Program-made: the position numbers and the translations under genes | The notes under the pieces: model-generated | The model's input: the letters and a program-made list of their open reading frames with translations, nothing else | The model's database searches: none | What the model was told of the DNA's origin: nothing | From: Desulfobacterales bacterium | GTDB taxonomy: Bacteria > Desulfobacterota > Desulfobacteria > Desulfobacterales > C00003060 | Direction of reading: 5' to 3' | Length of the DNA stretch: 59,071 nt | Assembly (NCBI GenBank): GCA_030616475.1 | Contig: JAUWXF010000004.1 | Coordinates: forward strand, 1-59,071 | Shown: positions 1 through 8,637 of the stretch, in pieces | Position numbering within the stretch: the stretch's first letter is position 1 | How the letters are laid out: every line of letters starts with the position of its first letter

Positions 1-24
1 AAAACGAACTTGTTGAAATTTCAT

Positions 25-97
25 TGTTTTTGTCATTGGAGCATTCTTATTTTTGTCATTGTTTCGGATTTCGAAATTCGGATTTCGAATTTTTGAC
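25..97. repeat. TTCGGATTTCG-type dispersed repeat (half copy)
   Basis: The stretch TTTTTGTCATTGTTTCGG followed by alternating TTTCGAAATTCGG units matches the right arm of the longer palindromic copies near 57216-57374 and 58801-58960. Only one arm is visible here. No transposase or terminal duplication is seen, so the mode of spread is unknown. Confidence 0.6.
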
Positions 98-213
98 CGA
101 AAACCTGGGGTTTTCGGTCAAGTACTATATAGCCTTCCAAAACGGTTCAGGATATAGAAAGCACCGAGCTTCCAGTTTTGAACCCCATTTCTTGACAAAT
201 AAAACACGAGACT

Positions 214-229
214 TGGCACGTTTTTCGCA
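214..229 (+). promoter_or_regulatory. Candidate sigma-54 promoter before export operon
   Basis: The sequence TGGCACGTTTTTCGCA has a perfect -24 element (TGGCACG) and a -12 element TCGC, one mismatch from TTGC. The GG and GC dinucleotides are 12 bases apart, the spacing required by RpoN. The predicted start of transcription is near 240, about 65 bases before the TTG start of the wHTH gene. Known: such promoters need an NtrC-type activator; one is encoded at 55776-57155. Confidence 0.5.
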
Positions 230-304
230 ACTCCCTTGAAAGAATCTTGACCACATCCTCTTGTTATGTTATGAGTAGAAAAATTACTCGTAAAGGGGTG
301 CAAA

Positions 305-853
305 TTGCAAAGTCTATTTTCAGGGTTGATATCCTCAAAAACCCGAATCAAGCTGCTTATCCGTTTTTTCTTTAATCCTAAGACGCGATCGTATCTTAGA
401 GAACTTGCGAAAGAATTTAGCGTCTCCAGCAACTCGGTCCGCGAGGAGCTCAACCAGCTTACCCATACTAAGCTACTGAAATCCGAAAGAAACGGGCGAC
501 AGGTCTTCTATATGGCAAATGAGGACCATCCACTGTTTCCTGAACTCAAATCTATGGTGAGCAAGGTCATGGGCATCGATCAGGTCATAGACGGTATCGT
601 TAATAGGCTTGGCGATTTAGAGCAGGCCTACTTGATCGACGATTACGCCGAGGGAAAGGATACGGGGATCATCGACCTCCTGTTAGTGGGCAACATTGAC
701 CAGTATCATCTAAACGATTTGAGCAGAAAAACCGAACGATACATTAAACGCAAGATCCGTTCCTTAGTCCTGAGTCGGCAGGAGTACAACAAGCTTCTCC
801 CTGAGCTGAAAAAGCGCCCTCGCGTATTGGTATGGGAAGCGAAGAAGGGATAA
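305..853 (+). CDS. wHTH regulator with degenerate nucleotidyltransferase-like domain
   Basis: The 182-residue protein has an N-terminal winged helix-turn-helix of the ArsR/MarR-like kind (about residues 10-75; SYLRELAKEF, then SNSVREELNQL as recognition helix). The C-terminal half resembles a minimal nucleotidyltransferase fold, but the usual GS and DxD residues are replaced (LIDDYAEGK, then GIIDLLLVG), so catalysis is unlikely. The start is TTG, chosen because AAGGGG sits seven to twelve bases upstream. It precedes the Wzm/Wzt exporter and probably regulates it; that role is inferred from position. It could also be autoregulatory only. Confidence 0.75.
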   Translation: MQSLFSGLISSKTRIKLLIRFFFNPKTRSYLRELAKEFSVSSNSVREELNQLTHTKLLKSERNGRQVFYMANEDHPLFPELKSMVSKVMGIDQVIDGIVNRLGDLEQAYLIDDYAEGKDTGIIDLLLVGNIDQYHLNDLSRKTERYIKRKIRSLVLSRQEYNKLLPELKKRPRVLVWEAKKG

Positions 854-1052
854 GCAGAAGGCTCGGGGTTAAACAAAAAGCGCGGCATTTCAAAAGGTTA
901 CATCGAAAACCGTCATGTAACTGAGGGGGCGGAGCTGGGTAGGAGTTATAGTTTTGGGTGGCCTTACTTGATCGAGTTTTTCTAGCGAGATGCTGCGAGG
1001 AGATCGCAACTGTCCAACCTCGATACTTGTGTGATAACGAGAAAGGGTTCCA

Positions 1053-1865
1053 ATGGAGACCACATCTCGGGCAACATACATACGCCACGTAGACCAAAAG
1101 ACAGAGTTTCATAAATTTTTCAATCTCCTATGGGCACTGGTCACGCGTGAACTCAAGGGGCGTTATCGCCGGTCACTCCTCGGCCCTGCCTGGGCAATTC
1201 TTCAGCCGTTGTTCTACATGGTCATTTTTACCTTTCTACGAGGGGTTCTTGATATTTCTAGCGAGGGCGTGCCTTACGTGATCTTCACTTACAGTGCCTT
1301 GGTGCCCTGGACCTTTTTTTCCAATGCGGTTTCCTGGTGTGGCCCGAGTGTCCTCACCAATGCAGGAATCGTCAAGAAAATTGCCATTGCGAGGGAGGTC
1401 TTTCCAACAGCTAGTGTAGTCACATCGCTAATAGACCTGTTGTTCTCTTCCATTATTTTGGCCGGGATGATGATCTGGTTTTGCGTGACTGTGGGCTGGT
1501 CTTTGCTGTGGTTGCCAGTTTTGGTTCTCCTAACGGCTCTGTTGGCTCTGGGTTTGGGTCTTGGGATTGCGGCACTGGGCACTTATAAGCGCGATATTAT
1601 CTTTGCTGTGCCTTTTTTAATGCAATTCTGGCTTTTGGCGACACCGATCATGTACCCGCTTGGTAAGGTTCCGGAGCGCTGGCAGTACTTCTACACCCTC
1701 AATCCCATGGTAGGGATTGTTGAAGGGTTCAGAAGCATAATGGTCAAGGGGATGTCACCTGATTTAGGGCTTTTGGGGGTCTCGTTAGTTGGTATTGTCG
1801 TGGTTTGGCTCGTGGCCTGGCCGCTCTTCCGCTACATGTCTCAATACTTTGCTGATGTCCTGTAA
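1053..1865 (+). CDS. wzm: ABC-2 polysaccharide export permease (Wzm-like)
   Basis: The 270-residue protein is an inner-membrane ABC-2 permease of the Wzm/TagG type, which moves lipid-linked O-polysaccharide to the periplasmic face. The family hallmark RELKGRYRRSLLGPAW is at the N-terminus (about residues 32-48), followed by about six hydrophobic segments; the length is normal for Wzm. An AAGGG ribosome site precedes the ATG. The ATPase gene follows after two bases, so the two are translated as a pair. Substrate cannot be read from sequence, but the downstream glycosyltransferases point to a surface polysaccharide. Confidence 0.92.
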   Translation: METTSRATYIRHVDQKTEFHKFFNLLWALVTRELKGRYRRSLLGPAWAILQPLFYMVIFTFLRGVLDISSEGVPYVIFTYSALVPWTFFSNAVSWCGPSVLTNAGIVKKIAIAREVFPTASVVTSLIDLLFSSIILAGMMIWFCVTVGWSLLWLPVLVLLTALLALGLGLGIAALGTYKRDIIFAVPFLMQFWLLATPIMYPLGKVPERWQYFYTLNPMVGIVEGFRSIMVKGMSPDLGLLGVSLVGIVVVWLVAWPLFRYMSQYFADVL

Positions 1866-1867
1866 TC

Positions 1868-3187
1868 ATGAGCGATGACACGATCATCAGGATAGAAGGC
1901 CTCTGGAAGCGCTACGGGCTCCCCTTGCCTGCTTTCGTACGTCAGGGCCATCGCTGGTTGCGCTCCTTGCGGGACAGCCAGAATCCCAAAGCCCAAACTC
2001 CAAATCCGAAATCCGAAATCCGAAATCCGAAATCGAGTGATGGTCCCTGGGCCCTGCGTGATATTGACCTGGAGGTGAAACGCGGCGAGACCCTCGGCAT
2101 CATTGGACGCAACGGTGCCGGAAAGAGCACGCTGCTCAAGGTGCTGGCCGGGGTGACGCCGCCGACACGGGGAAAGGTGGAAGTACGCGGACGAGTCTTT
2201 CCCATGATCGAACTGAATGCTGGCCTCCATATGGAACTGACCGGACGTGAGAACGTCTACCTGCTGGGCGCTGTGATGGGCCTGACACGGGCCGAGACGG
2301 AAGCCAAGATGAAAGAGATTGAGGAGTTCTGCGAGTTGGGGGAGTGGTTCGATAGGCCAGTGCGCAAGTATTCCAGTGGGATGCTGGCGCGGCTGGGGTT
2401 TGGGGTGGCAATGAATGTGGATGCAGAGATTTTGTTGATTGACGAGGTTTTAGCGGTTGGTGATTTGGCCTTTCAACGCAGGTGCTACAATCGCATTGAA
2501 AATCTTCGAGAGAAGGACGTAGCTACCATATTTGTCTCTCACAACATTCGCCAAGTCGAGCGCATTTGCGATCGAGTGGTACTTCTGGAAGAAGGTCAAA
2601 CAACGGCCGTCGGGAATGGAGAGGCTGTTCTACATTTGTATGTTGAACAAGCACACGAGCGCATATTGACGCAGAAAATTACCGAAGCTGGAGGGATTCC
2701 ACGAGCGGCAGGGACAGGCGACTTACGGGTTGCACAAGTCCAGGTTTTGAATGTTGATCATCTACCTTCGCAAGAACTTAGTATTTTCGAAGACATGACC
2801 GTTCACCTCGAACTTGAAGTTGTCAACCCTATTTGTAAACCGGTCATAGCATTCCAGATATACTCTGTGGATATGATATGTGTCGCCGCAATAAACAATA
2901 CGGGAACTGTTCGTCCGTCGTTTGAATCTGGTCGTGTCGTTGTGGAGTGCACCCTGTCGCAGCTTCGACTGATGCCCGGAATTTACAGCCTGTGTTTGAA
3001 GATTCGTGATGGAAATGAGGCACTCATTCTGACGGTCGATCAGTTAGCTCAGTTTCGGGTAACTGGCCAGTCTTTTGGGCTTATTCGCACAAGTGGTGGT
3101 TTCGTGCATGTTGAGGCTAACTGGCGTTTCGGCGGTTCTCAAAAACAAGATCTGTCCACTAAGACCGGGGACATTCATCATGCTTAG
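1868..3187 (+). CDS. wzt: ABC polysaccharide exporter ATPase (Wzt) with sugar-binding C-terminus
   Basis: The 439-residue protein is the ATPase partner of Wzm. Walker A GRNGAGKST is at about 80-88, the signature YSSGM at 168-172, Walker B ILLIDE at 188-193 and the H-loop histidine at 224. Residues about 265-430 form the beta-rich Wzt C-terminal domain that in other Wzt proteins recognises the modified glycan end, implying export coupled to a terminal modification such as methylation. Residues 38-57 are a proline/asparagine-rich segment encoded by tandem AAATCCG repeats, apparently a repeat inserted in frame into a variable loop before the nucleotide-binding core. The stop overlaps the next gene. 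Confidence 0.93.
   Translation: MSDDTIIRIEGLWKRYGLPLPAFVRQGHRWLRSLRDSQNPKAQTPNPKSEIRNPKSSDGPWALRDIDLEVKRGETLGIIGRNGAGKSTLLKVLAGVTPPTRGKVEVRGRVFPMIELNAGLHMELTGRENVYLLGAVMGLTRAETEAKMKEIEEFCELGEWFDRPVRKYSSGMLARLGFGVAMNVDAEILLIDEVLAVGDLAFQRRCYNRIENLREKDVATIFVSHNIRQVERICDRVVLLEEGQTTAVGNGEAVLHLYVEQAHERILTQKITEAGGIPRAAGTGDLRVAQVQVLNVDHLPSQELSIFEDMTVHLELEVVNPICKPVIAFQIYSVDMICVAAINNTGTVRPSFESGRVVVECTLSQLRLMPGIYSLCLKIRDGNEALILTVDQLAQFRVTGQSFGLIRTSGGFVHVEANWRFGGSQKQDLSTKTGDIHHA
1981..2035 (+). repeat. AAATCCG repeat tract inside wzt
   Basis: Tandem AAATCCG units inside the wzt reading frame match the intergenic family at 25-97, 57216-57374 and 58801-58960. The tract is read as a NPKSEIRNPKS-like segment and leaves the frame intact. 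The conserved Wzt motifs on both sides are undisturbed. Confidence 0.8.
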
Positions 3188-3968
3188 AAGGGTTGGAATT
3201 CTGCTGGATAGGATACGGTATCGTATCAACAAAAATCGTCTGAGCCGTGATCTGTGCTGTGGGTATAAGCCAAATGCCCTGGGACAAGTAGATGAAGCCA
3301 TGTTAAGTCACATGATAGATTTCACCGGTTTGAATCGCGGATACATTGAGTCATGCGTGTGCCGGAGACCAGGATACACATACGCTGACGAATTCCTGAC
3401 ACGCACGCCTCAGGATCATGCCGAGATCGAATGGTTCTACGTAACCAGTGAAAAATACATCTTCGGAAACATCATACATCGTCCATGGGCGATGATCAGC
3501 GAAATGATTGTTGGGGGGTCGGTCTTAGATTATGGGGCAGGTACTGGCACAGATATTCTGTCTTTGGCAAGGAAAGGCTATGAAGCTTATTACTTTGACA
3601 TCAACTTAGTTCAGCGAGAGTTTGTACAGTTTGCTTGTGAGAGAGAGGGGCTGTCTGTAACCTTCATACGACCTTACTTTAAGGGTAAATTCGATCCCAT
3701 TAGATGCATTCAAGGAACGTTCGACGCCATTATCACACGCAGTGTTTTGGAGCACGTACATTACTACTCGGATTTGATTAAGCATTTGGCATCCTGTCTT
3801 AACCCTGATGGGCTTTTCTTTGAGGCTTCGCGCTTTGGTGAGTCGGGCAAGGACCCCATGCATTTGGAAGAAGACCGACCAATACCCGAGATTATGGCAT
3901 ATTGCGGCATGAAACTTGTGCGTGATGAGTTTCCCCATCGTTGCTGGCGAAAAAAGGTCAGTGGATGA
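3180..3968 (+). CDS. Class I SAM-dependent methyltransferase
   Basis: The 262-residue protein has SAM-binding motif I VLDYGAGTGTD near residues 110-120, a following acidic turn (YFDIN), and a later LEHVHY segment typical of class I methyltransferases. The ATG at 3180 overlaps the end of wzt by eight bases, indicating translational coupling; the frame is open further upstream but that would lie inside wzt. Following a Wzt with a glycan-binding domain, it may methylate a sugar of the exported polymer, possibly at the chain end. Acceptor is not predictable. Confidence 0.8.
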   Translation: MLRRVGILLDRIRYRINKNRLSRDLCCGYKPNALGQVDEAMLSHMIDFTGLNRGYIESCVCRRPGYTYADEFLTRTPQDHAEIEWFYVTSEKYIFGNIIHRPWAMISEMIVGGSVLDYGAGTGTDILSLARKGYEAYYFDINLVQREFVQFACEREGLSVTFIRPYFKGKFDPIRCIQGTFDAIITRSVLEHVHYYSDLIKHLASCLNPDGLFFEASRFGESGKDPMHLEEDRPIPEIMAYCGMKLVRDEFPHRCWRKKVSG

Positions 3969-5053
3969 ATATCGCTTTTATATGGCATTGGTATAAACGA
4001 ACTAGTTCAGAGTTGGCTGGAGCTTTTGCTGCTGAAGATACTTTGATTAAAGCAATCGGGCGGTTGCTCGATGAAGGTTACCGGGCAGTCATTTTTGCAC
4101 TTGCCAAAGAACCTTATACCACTGGCCGTATTTTCAACGAGCGTCAGGGGACTTGGTACAGCCTTGTTTTTAATCGTGAAACACTGGTGAGTGATGTACG
4201 GTCGTTCGACCCAGACGTAGTCTTTGTCAACCATCACCCACGTGATTATGATGATATCCTGCAAGGAATAGCGGAACTGAGAGCCAAGAAGGTAATATAT
4301 TACAGCGCACCAATCACATTATCCCCCTTAACCAAAACGTTTGACGCTTTTCTAGTACATCACGCCTGTCAAGCGGGCGAGCTCGTCAATTTTGGAGTAG
4401 ATGCTTCCAAGGTCCACGTTGCCCCGAAGACTGCGGACCTCGATTGCTTTTGCCCGATAGAAGGAACAACTAAGAAATGGGATTGCATCTACCCAGCCCG
4501 TGGCCGTTTTGGGTATTGGAAGCGCATTGAACTGGCTGTGGAGGCCTGCGGTTTGATAGGTGCAACCATTGTGCTGCCTGGTGCCGAGATTCCTGGTACG
4601 TTGAACAGAAACCCGAGTCCAAAGCAACAGCGTCTGAGCAAGTATTTTCCTCGTTTGTGGCGAAAGTTGGCTCTCAGGATCGGCAAATTGCAGGGGTTTC
4701 CTTGGGTGACTACCTTAAGTTGGCGGGCCCCGGAGGAACTAAACATGTGCTACAACCAGTCCAGATGCCTGGTGATAACATCGGATGACACTGAAGTGGG
4801 ACCACGTGTTATTCCTGAGGCGGCTGCTTGTAACCTACCGATAGTGTGTTGTTCGGACAGCAGGGCCTGCGTATCACATGCAAGTGCTCTGGGTGGATAC
4901 ATTGCTGCTCCCAATCCTCGGGATGTCGCATCTAAGATAAAGATGGCGCTATCCACGACGCCGAATTCTAGAAAAAAGCTGATTGAGAAAGGACTGGATA
5001 CTTGGGTCATATATCGAGTCATTCGGGGACTCTTGGATGAGTGGAAACAATGA
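3965..5053 (+). CDS. Glycosyltransferase, GT-B fold (GT4-like)
   Basis: The 362-residue protein shows a divergent GT-B glycosyltransferase. The C-terminal half contains SDDTEVGPRVIPEAAACNLP, equivalent to the nucleotide-sugar binding E-x7-E region of GT4 enzymes, with a loop before it (ARGRFGYWKRIELAVEA) placed where GT4 proteins bind the donor phosphate. The start at 3965 was chosen for its ATGA overlap with the preceding stop. No signal peptide or membrane segment is evident, so it should act on the cytoplasmic face. Donor and linkage are unknown. Confidence 0.75.
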   Translation: MNIAFIWHWYKRTSSELAGAFAAEDTLIKAIGRLLDEGYRAVIFALAKEPYTTGRIFNERQGTWYSLVFNRETLVSDVRSFDPDVVFVNHHPRDYDDILQGIAELRAKKVIYYSAPITLSPLTKTFDAFLVHHACQAGELVNFGVDASKVHVAPKTADLDCFCPIEGTTKKWDCIYPARGRFGYWKRIELAVEACGLIGATIVLPGAEIPGTLNRNPSPKQQRLSKYFPRLWRKLALRIGKLQGFPWVTTLSWRAPEELNMCYNQSRCLVITSDDTEVGPRVIPEAAACNLPIVCCSDSRACVSHASALGGYIAAPNPRDVASKIKMALSTTPNSRKKLIEKGLDTWVIYRVIRGLLDEWKQ

Positions 5054-6135
5054 AAGTCATTTGGCACTTTTATGCAAATCAAGTCAATATGGGAGACTGG
5101 GCCAGTGCGTTAGGGATCCGTCAATTTTTATCAGCGAGTATACATGATAATGTTGGGTTTGTAGACCGCTTCTTGCTCCAGGAAGTCACGGATAGTGAAG
5201 TGGACGAGATAAACAGGAGGGCTGACCTTGTTGTTGTGGGTGGCGGCGGATTGTGGTTTCGCAAGGACTTGCCACTAGGGTGGTACTGGAATATTAAGCC
5301 AGAGCAACTACATGCACTTCGCTGTCCGATTGTTCTGTATTCGATTGGGTTGAATGACATAGAATACTTTAGGCCCGCAAGATGGGCTCTAGACCAACAT
5401 GCAATTGACGGAATTCTGCAGGTTGTGAACCGTGCTGCGCTGGTGGGTGTTCGAGATTATTGGACTTTGAATTGGCTGAAAAAACGCAATATATCTGATG
5501 CTTACCTGGTGCCCTGTCCGTCCATGTTTCTGGAGGGAGATACTGGCAAAGAACAGTTTGGTCAAGGTGATGTGATTGGAATCAATATTGCTTCTGTGGT
5601 CAGGCTTGCTGATAAGCGTTCATTCTTTGCGATGATAGAAAATTTGATAGGCTGGATTATGACAAACGGTTTTCGAGTCAGATATTTGTGTCATGATTCA
5701 CAACCACACAATGAGATCTTGCAATTGGCTGAGCGGTTTCCAGGAGATTTGATTATTCCACAAAGTCCTTTTGAGTTGCTGAGAGGGTATGCATCTGTCA
5801 AGATAGTAATTGGTATGAGGGCTCATTCAATACTTTTCGCCTTTAACCAAAACAGACCTATATTTGCGATAACATACAGCCGAAAGTGCGAGGCGTTCCT
5901 GAAACTCTTGGATGTGGAGAACTATTCGATAAAATGGTCGCCGTCTTTGCTATGGGCAGTATTTCCATTTATATGGAAATGGGCAGCTGGCCCACTTGCA
6001 CATAGAAAAGCTAAATCCAAGATATGTCGATTGGTTGAGAACGCATCAAAGGTTCAAAGTTCTTGGCAGTATTACCGAAATTTGTATCGAAGGTATAATG
6101 AGGAATTTGCAGCGCGAGTAGCGACTTTGCTTTGA
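5050..6135 (+). CDS. Polysaccharide pyruvyl transferase family protein
   Basis: The 361-residue protein matches the polysaccharide pyruvyl transferase fold: an N-terminal NMGDWASALG segment, VVVGGGGLWF at about residue 60, then LYSIGLN, a GVRDYWT segment, and a C-terminal IGMRAHSILFA that corresponds to the conserved G-x-R-x-H motif. Family members transfer pyruvate from phosphoenolpyruvate to glycans (CsaB, WcaK) or act as related transferases. The ATG at 5050 overlaps the previous stop as ATGA; GTG at 5041 is an alternative. It probably adds a negative charge to the polymer, but related proteins exist with other or unknown substrates. Confidence 0.78.
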   Translation: MKVIWHFYANQVNMGDWASALGIRQFLSASIHDNVGFVDRFLLQEVTDSEVDEINRRADLVVVGGGGLWFRKDLPLGWYWNIKPEQLHALRCPIVLYSIGLNDIEYFRPARWALDQHAIDGILQVVNRAALVGVRDYWTLNWLKKRNISDAYLVPCPSMFLEGDTGKEQFGQGDVIGINIASVVRLADKRSFFAMIENLIGWIMTNGFRVRYLCHDSQPHNEILQLAERFPGDLIIPQSPFELLRGYASVKIVIGMRAHSILFAFNQNRPIFAITYSRKCEAFLKLLDVENYSIKWSPSLLWAVFPFIWKWAAGPLAHRKAKSKICRLVENASKVQSSWQYYRNLYRRYNEEFAARVATLL

Positions 6136-6308
6136 TTCTATGCGTGTAAAAATGTCAAGTTGGTTGGACTATTTTCTTGACCTGATAGAATGCCAGCACG
6201 GCGCAAATGTCTACGTACCGCCTTGGATATTTTTTTCTCAAAGCTTTGAAGCCGTGACATACGGAACCCCGAACCCATCGATACCTGGTGCTAGTAATGA
6301 AGGGGACG

Positions 6309-7427
6309 ATGAATCAAGCGGATTGGGTTAGAAGTCTCAGAGATCGTTTGGCTGAGTTTCTACACATGCTTCAAGTACCTGGTCAACCTGGCCGCTTTCT
6401 GCCATGTGTCGATGGGCTCACCGAAGAGGGCGAGCAGGCTGAGTTAGGATTTAGCTGCTTCGCCATGAAGATCTACTACACTCTGGGGCTGTGGGAAAAG
6501 CTCCCTTCCGAGGAACAGGAAGCCTGGATCGCCTTCTTGAAGTCGTATCAGGTAGACGGCAAATCAGGGGGTGATCGTGTAACCCATAACGCCTTCATCG
6601 ATCGGCCAGTTATTAGCTATCTAACCTCCCAAGTTCCCGCCTACCATAGGTTTATCGACCGCTTCTTTCGTCATAATCAACTTACATATGTTCAGCGGGT
6701 TATCATCGCCGAAACAAAGCAAGCGACCGCCACCCTAGCGCAGGTTGGTGAGAGGGCCAAACGGCCTTATCGTGGCTTTCCATTTACGGCAGCGGATGTC
6801 AGAGACCATCTTTGGCGCTTCGACTGGACTAGGCCATGGGGAGCGGGGGGGCAAGCTTCTGCGCTCGTGGTGTTTCTTAAGACACATGCTCCCAAGTTTT
6901 TGGGACATGCCGAGGTTCATGAGCTATTGGATACCTGTGTCCAGTTTTTTAAGAGTCTTGCAGATTTACAAACAGGAGCCTATTTCAGAGGGAATGTGCC
7001 TGGGCACGGTGAACTCATCAACGGAGCCATGAAAGTGTTGACGGCGCTGGATTGGTTGGAAATGCCAATTCATTACCCTGAGAGACTGATTGATACTTGC
7101 CTGGCACGCCTGCCGTCCCCAGACGGCTGTCATTTGGTTGATGGGGTTTATGTTCTCTATCGCTGTTTGCAACAGACCCCGTACAAGGAGACGAAGATTC
7201 AAGACTACTGCGCGGAAGTGCTGGCTATGATCAAACAGCATCACAACCCAGACGGCGGTTTCTCTTATAACATTGGAAGAAGTGGGACACACTATTACGG
7301 TGTTCCAATTTCGCGAGGCCTTGCGGAGAGCGATGTACATGGAACATGTCTGCTTGCCTGGGCGGTGGCAATGATTCTTGAAATCCTGGAGAGCAATGTG
7401 GCCGGTTGGCGGGTGATTAGACCGTGA
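6309..7427 (+). CDS. Alpha/alpha-toroid protein of unknown function
   Basis: The 372-residue protein resembles the alpha/alpha-barrel of terpenoid cyclases and protein prenyltransferases: repeated helical pairs, a QTGAYFRG-like turn, PSPDGCHLVDGVYV, and HNPDGGFSYNIGRSGTHYYG followed by ESDVHGTCLLAWA. Such repeats place Asp/His/Tyr side chains in a central cavity. The DxDD motif of squalene-hopene cyclases is not seen and the protein is much shorter, so a cyclase call is not justified. The start is ATG 6309 with AAGGGG just upstream; ATG 6297 is possible. It overlaps the next gene (GTGA), so it belongs to the polysaccharide operon. A glycan lyase or epimerase with this fold is conceivable. Confidence 0.6.
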   Translation: MNQADWVRSLRDRLAEFLHMLQVPGQPGRFLPCVDGLTEEGEQAELGFSCFAMKIYYTLGLWEKLPSEEQEAWIAFLKSYQVDGKSGGDRVTHNAFIDRPVISYLTSQVPAYHRFIDRFFRHNQLTYVQRVIIAETKQATATLAQVGERAKRPYRGFPFTAADVRDHLWRFDWTRPWGAGGQASALVVFLKTHAPKFLGHAEVHELLDTCVQFFKSLADLQTGAYFRGNVPGHGELINGAMKVLTALDWLEMPIHYPERLIDTCLARLPSPDGCHLVDGVYVLYRCLQQTPYKETKIQDYCAEVLAMIKQHHNPDGGFSYNIGRSGTHYYGVPISRGLAESDVHGTCLLAWAVAMILEILESNVAGWRVIRP

Positions 7428-8515
7428 GCTTGAAGCGCATCTTTGGCCTATACAACCGACTGAATCGAGCACTCAGCAGTATTTGGACGAAGAGTATCTA
7501 TTATGTGACCGATAAAGCAAATTGGTCATTCTACTGGGATGGTTACTATATCACTTTGGGCTTAAGGGAACGTTTGGGTCTATGTGCGCACGTGATCGAC
7601 GACCCTTGGAGACTGAAAAGACAAATCATCCATTTCGGTGACCGTTATGCCTACCTCGGTGGCCCGTTCAGCAATCTTCATCCCTCAAACCACGTGTTTC
7701 TAACATGGTTTCACGGAGACCCCGCAGACAGCAACCCAGAGATGCAAAACCTCTTTGCAGCCCTTCCCGAAGCGGCTGGATATGTCGAAAAGATAGTTGT
7801 AACCTGTCGAATTTCGAGACAGGTTTTAGTCAACATTGGGATTCCAGAGAGTAAAATAACTACCATACCACTTGGCGTTGACTTGGCCAAATTCTTCCGC
7901 CCTACACAAGAGTATCGATTAGATACTCGAGACAAACTTGCAGTCCCAAAAGATGTTATTTGCATCGGTTCTTTTCAGAAAGACGGGGTGGGCTGGGAAG
8001 ACGGCCGCGATCCCAAGCTGGTTAAAGGTCCTGATGTGTTCTTAGAAGTAATTGAGAACCTCAACACTCACTATAAGAATCTATTGATATTGCTAACAGG
8101 GCCAGCGAGAGGATACGTGAAACAGGGGTTGGAAAGGTTAAGGGTTCCGTATATTCATCATTTCTTATCACACTATCAGGATATAGTTCGCTATTATCAT
8201 GCTCTTGATCTTTATATTATCACTTCGCGCTGTGAAGGCGGGCCAAAATCGTTGTTGGAGAGTTGGGCAACAGGCGTGCCGGTTGTTTCAACTAAGGTAG
8301 GGGTGGCGGCTGACATAATCCAGCACGGTAAGAACGGTTTGCTGGCAGAAACAGAAGATGTGAGAAGCCTAACAGACCATGCGACCGAGCTGATCGAAAA
8401 TGCTAGTTTGCGTGACGCATGCCGCCGACAGGCACTTGAGGACGTCAAACAATTCGATTGGCCCATAATAGCTGAACAGTATTATAAACAACTGTACCGC
8501 CCATTTTTAAAGTAA
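7424..8515 (+). CDS. GT4-family glycosyltransferase
   Basis: The 363-residue protein is a GT-B glycosyltransferase. The C-terminal domain carries the family signature SRCEGGPKSLLESWATGVPV (about residues 268-287), with the E-x7-E pattern that contacts the nucleotide sugar, and LGVDLAKFFRP, the usual junction before the second Rossmann domain. The start is GTG in a GTGA overlap with the toroid gene. An unusual loop FQKDGVGWEDGRDPKLVKGP lies where donor-phosphate residues sit. Likely one step of polymer assembly at the cytoplasmic face; donor and acceptor unknown. Confidence 0.87.
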   Translation: MSLKRIFGLYNRLNRALSSIWTKSIYYVTDKANWSFYWDGYYITLGLRERLGLCAHVIDDPWRLKRQIIHFGDRYAYLGGPFSNLHPSNHVFLTWFHGDPADSNPEMQNLFAALPEAAGYVEKIVVTCRISRQVLVNIGIPESKITTIPLGVDLAKFFRPTQEYRLDTRDKLAVPKDVICIGSFQKDGVGWEDGRDPKLVKGPDVFLEVIENLNTHYKNLLILLTGPARGYVKQGLERLRVPYIHHFLSHYQDIVRYYHALDLYIITSRCEGGPKSLLESWATGVPVVSTKVGVAADIIQHGKNGLLAETEDVRSLTDHATELIENASLRDACRRQALEDVKQFDWPIIAEQYYKQLYRPFLK

Positions 8516-8637
8516 TGCTGTAAAAGTACCGAGAGCTTCGAAAAACTCATTTGAACGACCATCATGAACTTTTTGGGGTACCCGTCCGGGCGAAGCGAAC
8601 GGCCCACTTTAGTGACGCAGGTGGAGGGCTGTTATAA

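Larger units (their letters stand above)
1..304. other. Gene-free leader with repeat and promoter candidate
   Basis: I see no credible gene here. Bases about 25-97 hold TTTTTGTCATT and alternating TTTCGGATTTCG / AAATTCGG units, the same repeat family found around 57216-57374, 58801-58960 and inside wzt. Downstream lies a sigma-54-like promoter match (214-229) and a ribosome binding site (about 292-299) for the gene at 305. Short open frames on both strands look like chance. Confidence 0.6.

Noticed and set aside
24-453. Short open frames on both strands at the window start
   Set aside because: They cover repeat sequence or run antisense to the wHTH gene and have no family features.
305-853. 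Antitoxin role for the wHTH-nucleotidyltransferase-like protein
   Set aside because: No HEPN or other toxin gene adjoins it, and the catalytic residues are lost; position suggests operon regulation.
6140-6331. Possible 63-residue gene between the pyruvyltransferase and toroid genes
   Set aside because: No recognisable domain or clear ribosome site, low complexity at the end, and it overlaps the start of the toroid gene; more likely a remnant or chance frame.
6309-7427. Squalene-hopene cyclase annotation
   Set aside because: Too short for the family, and the DxDD motif was not found.
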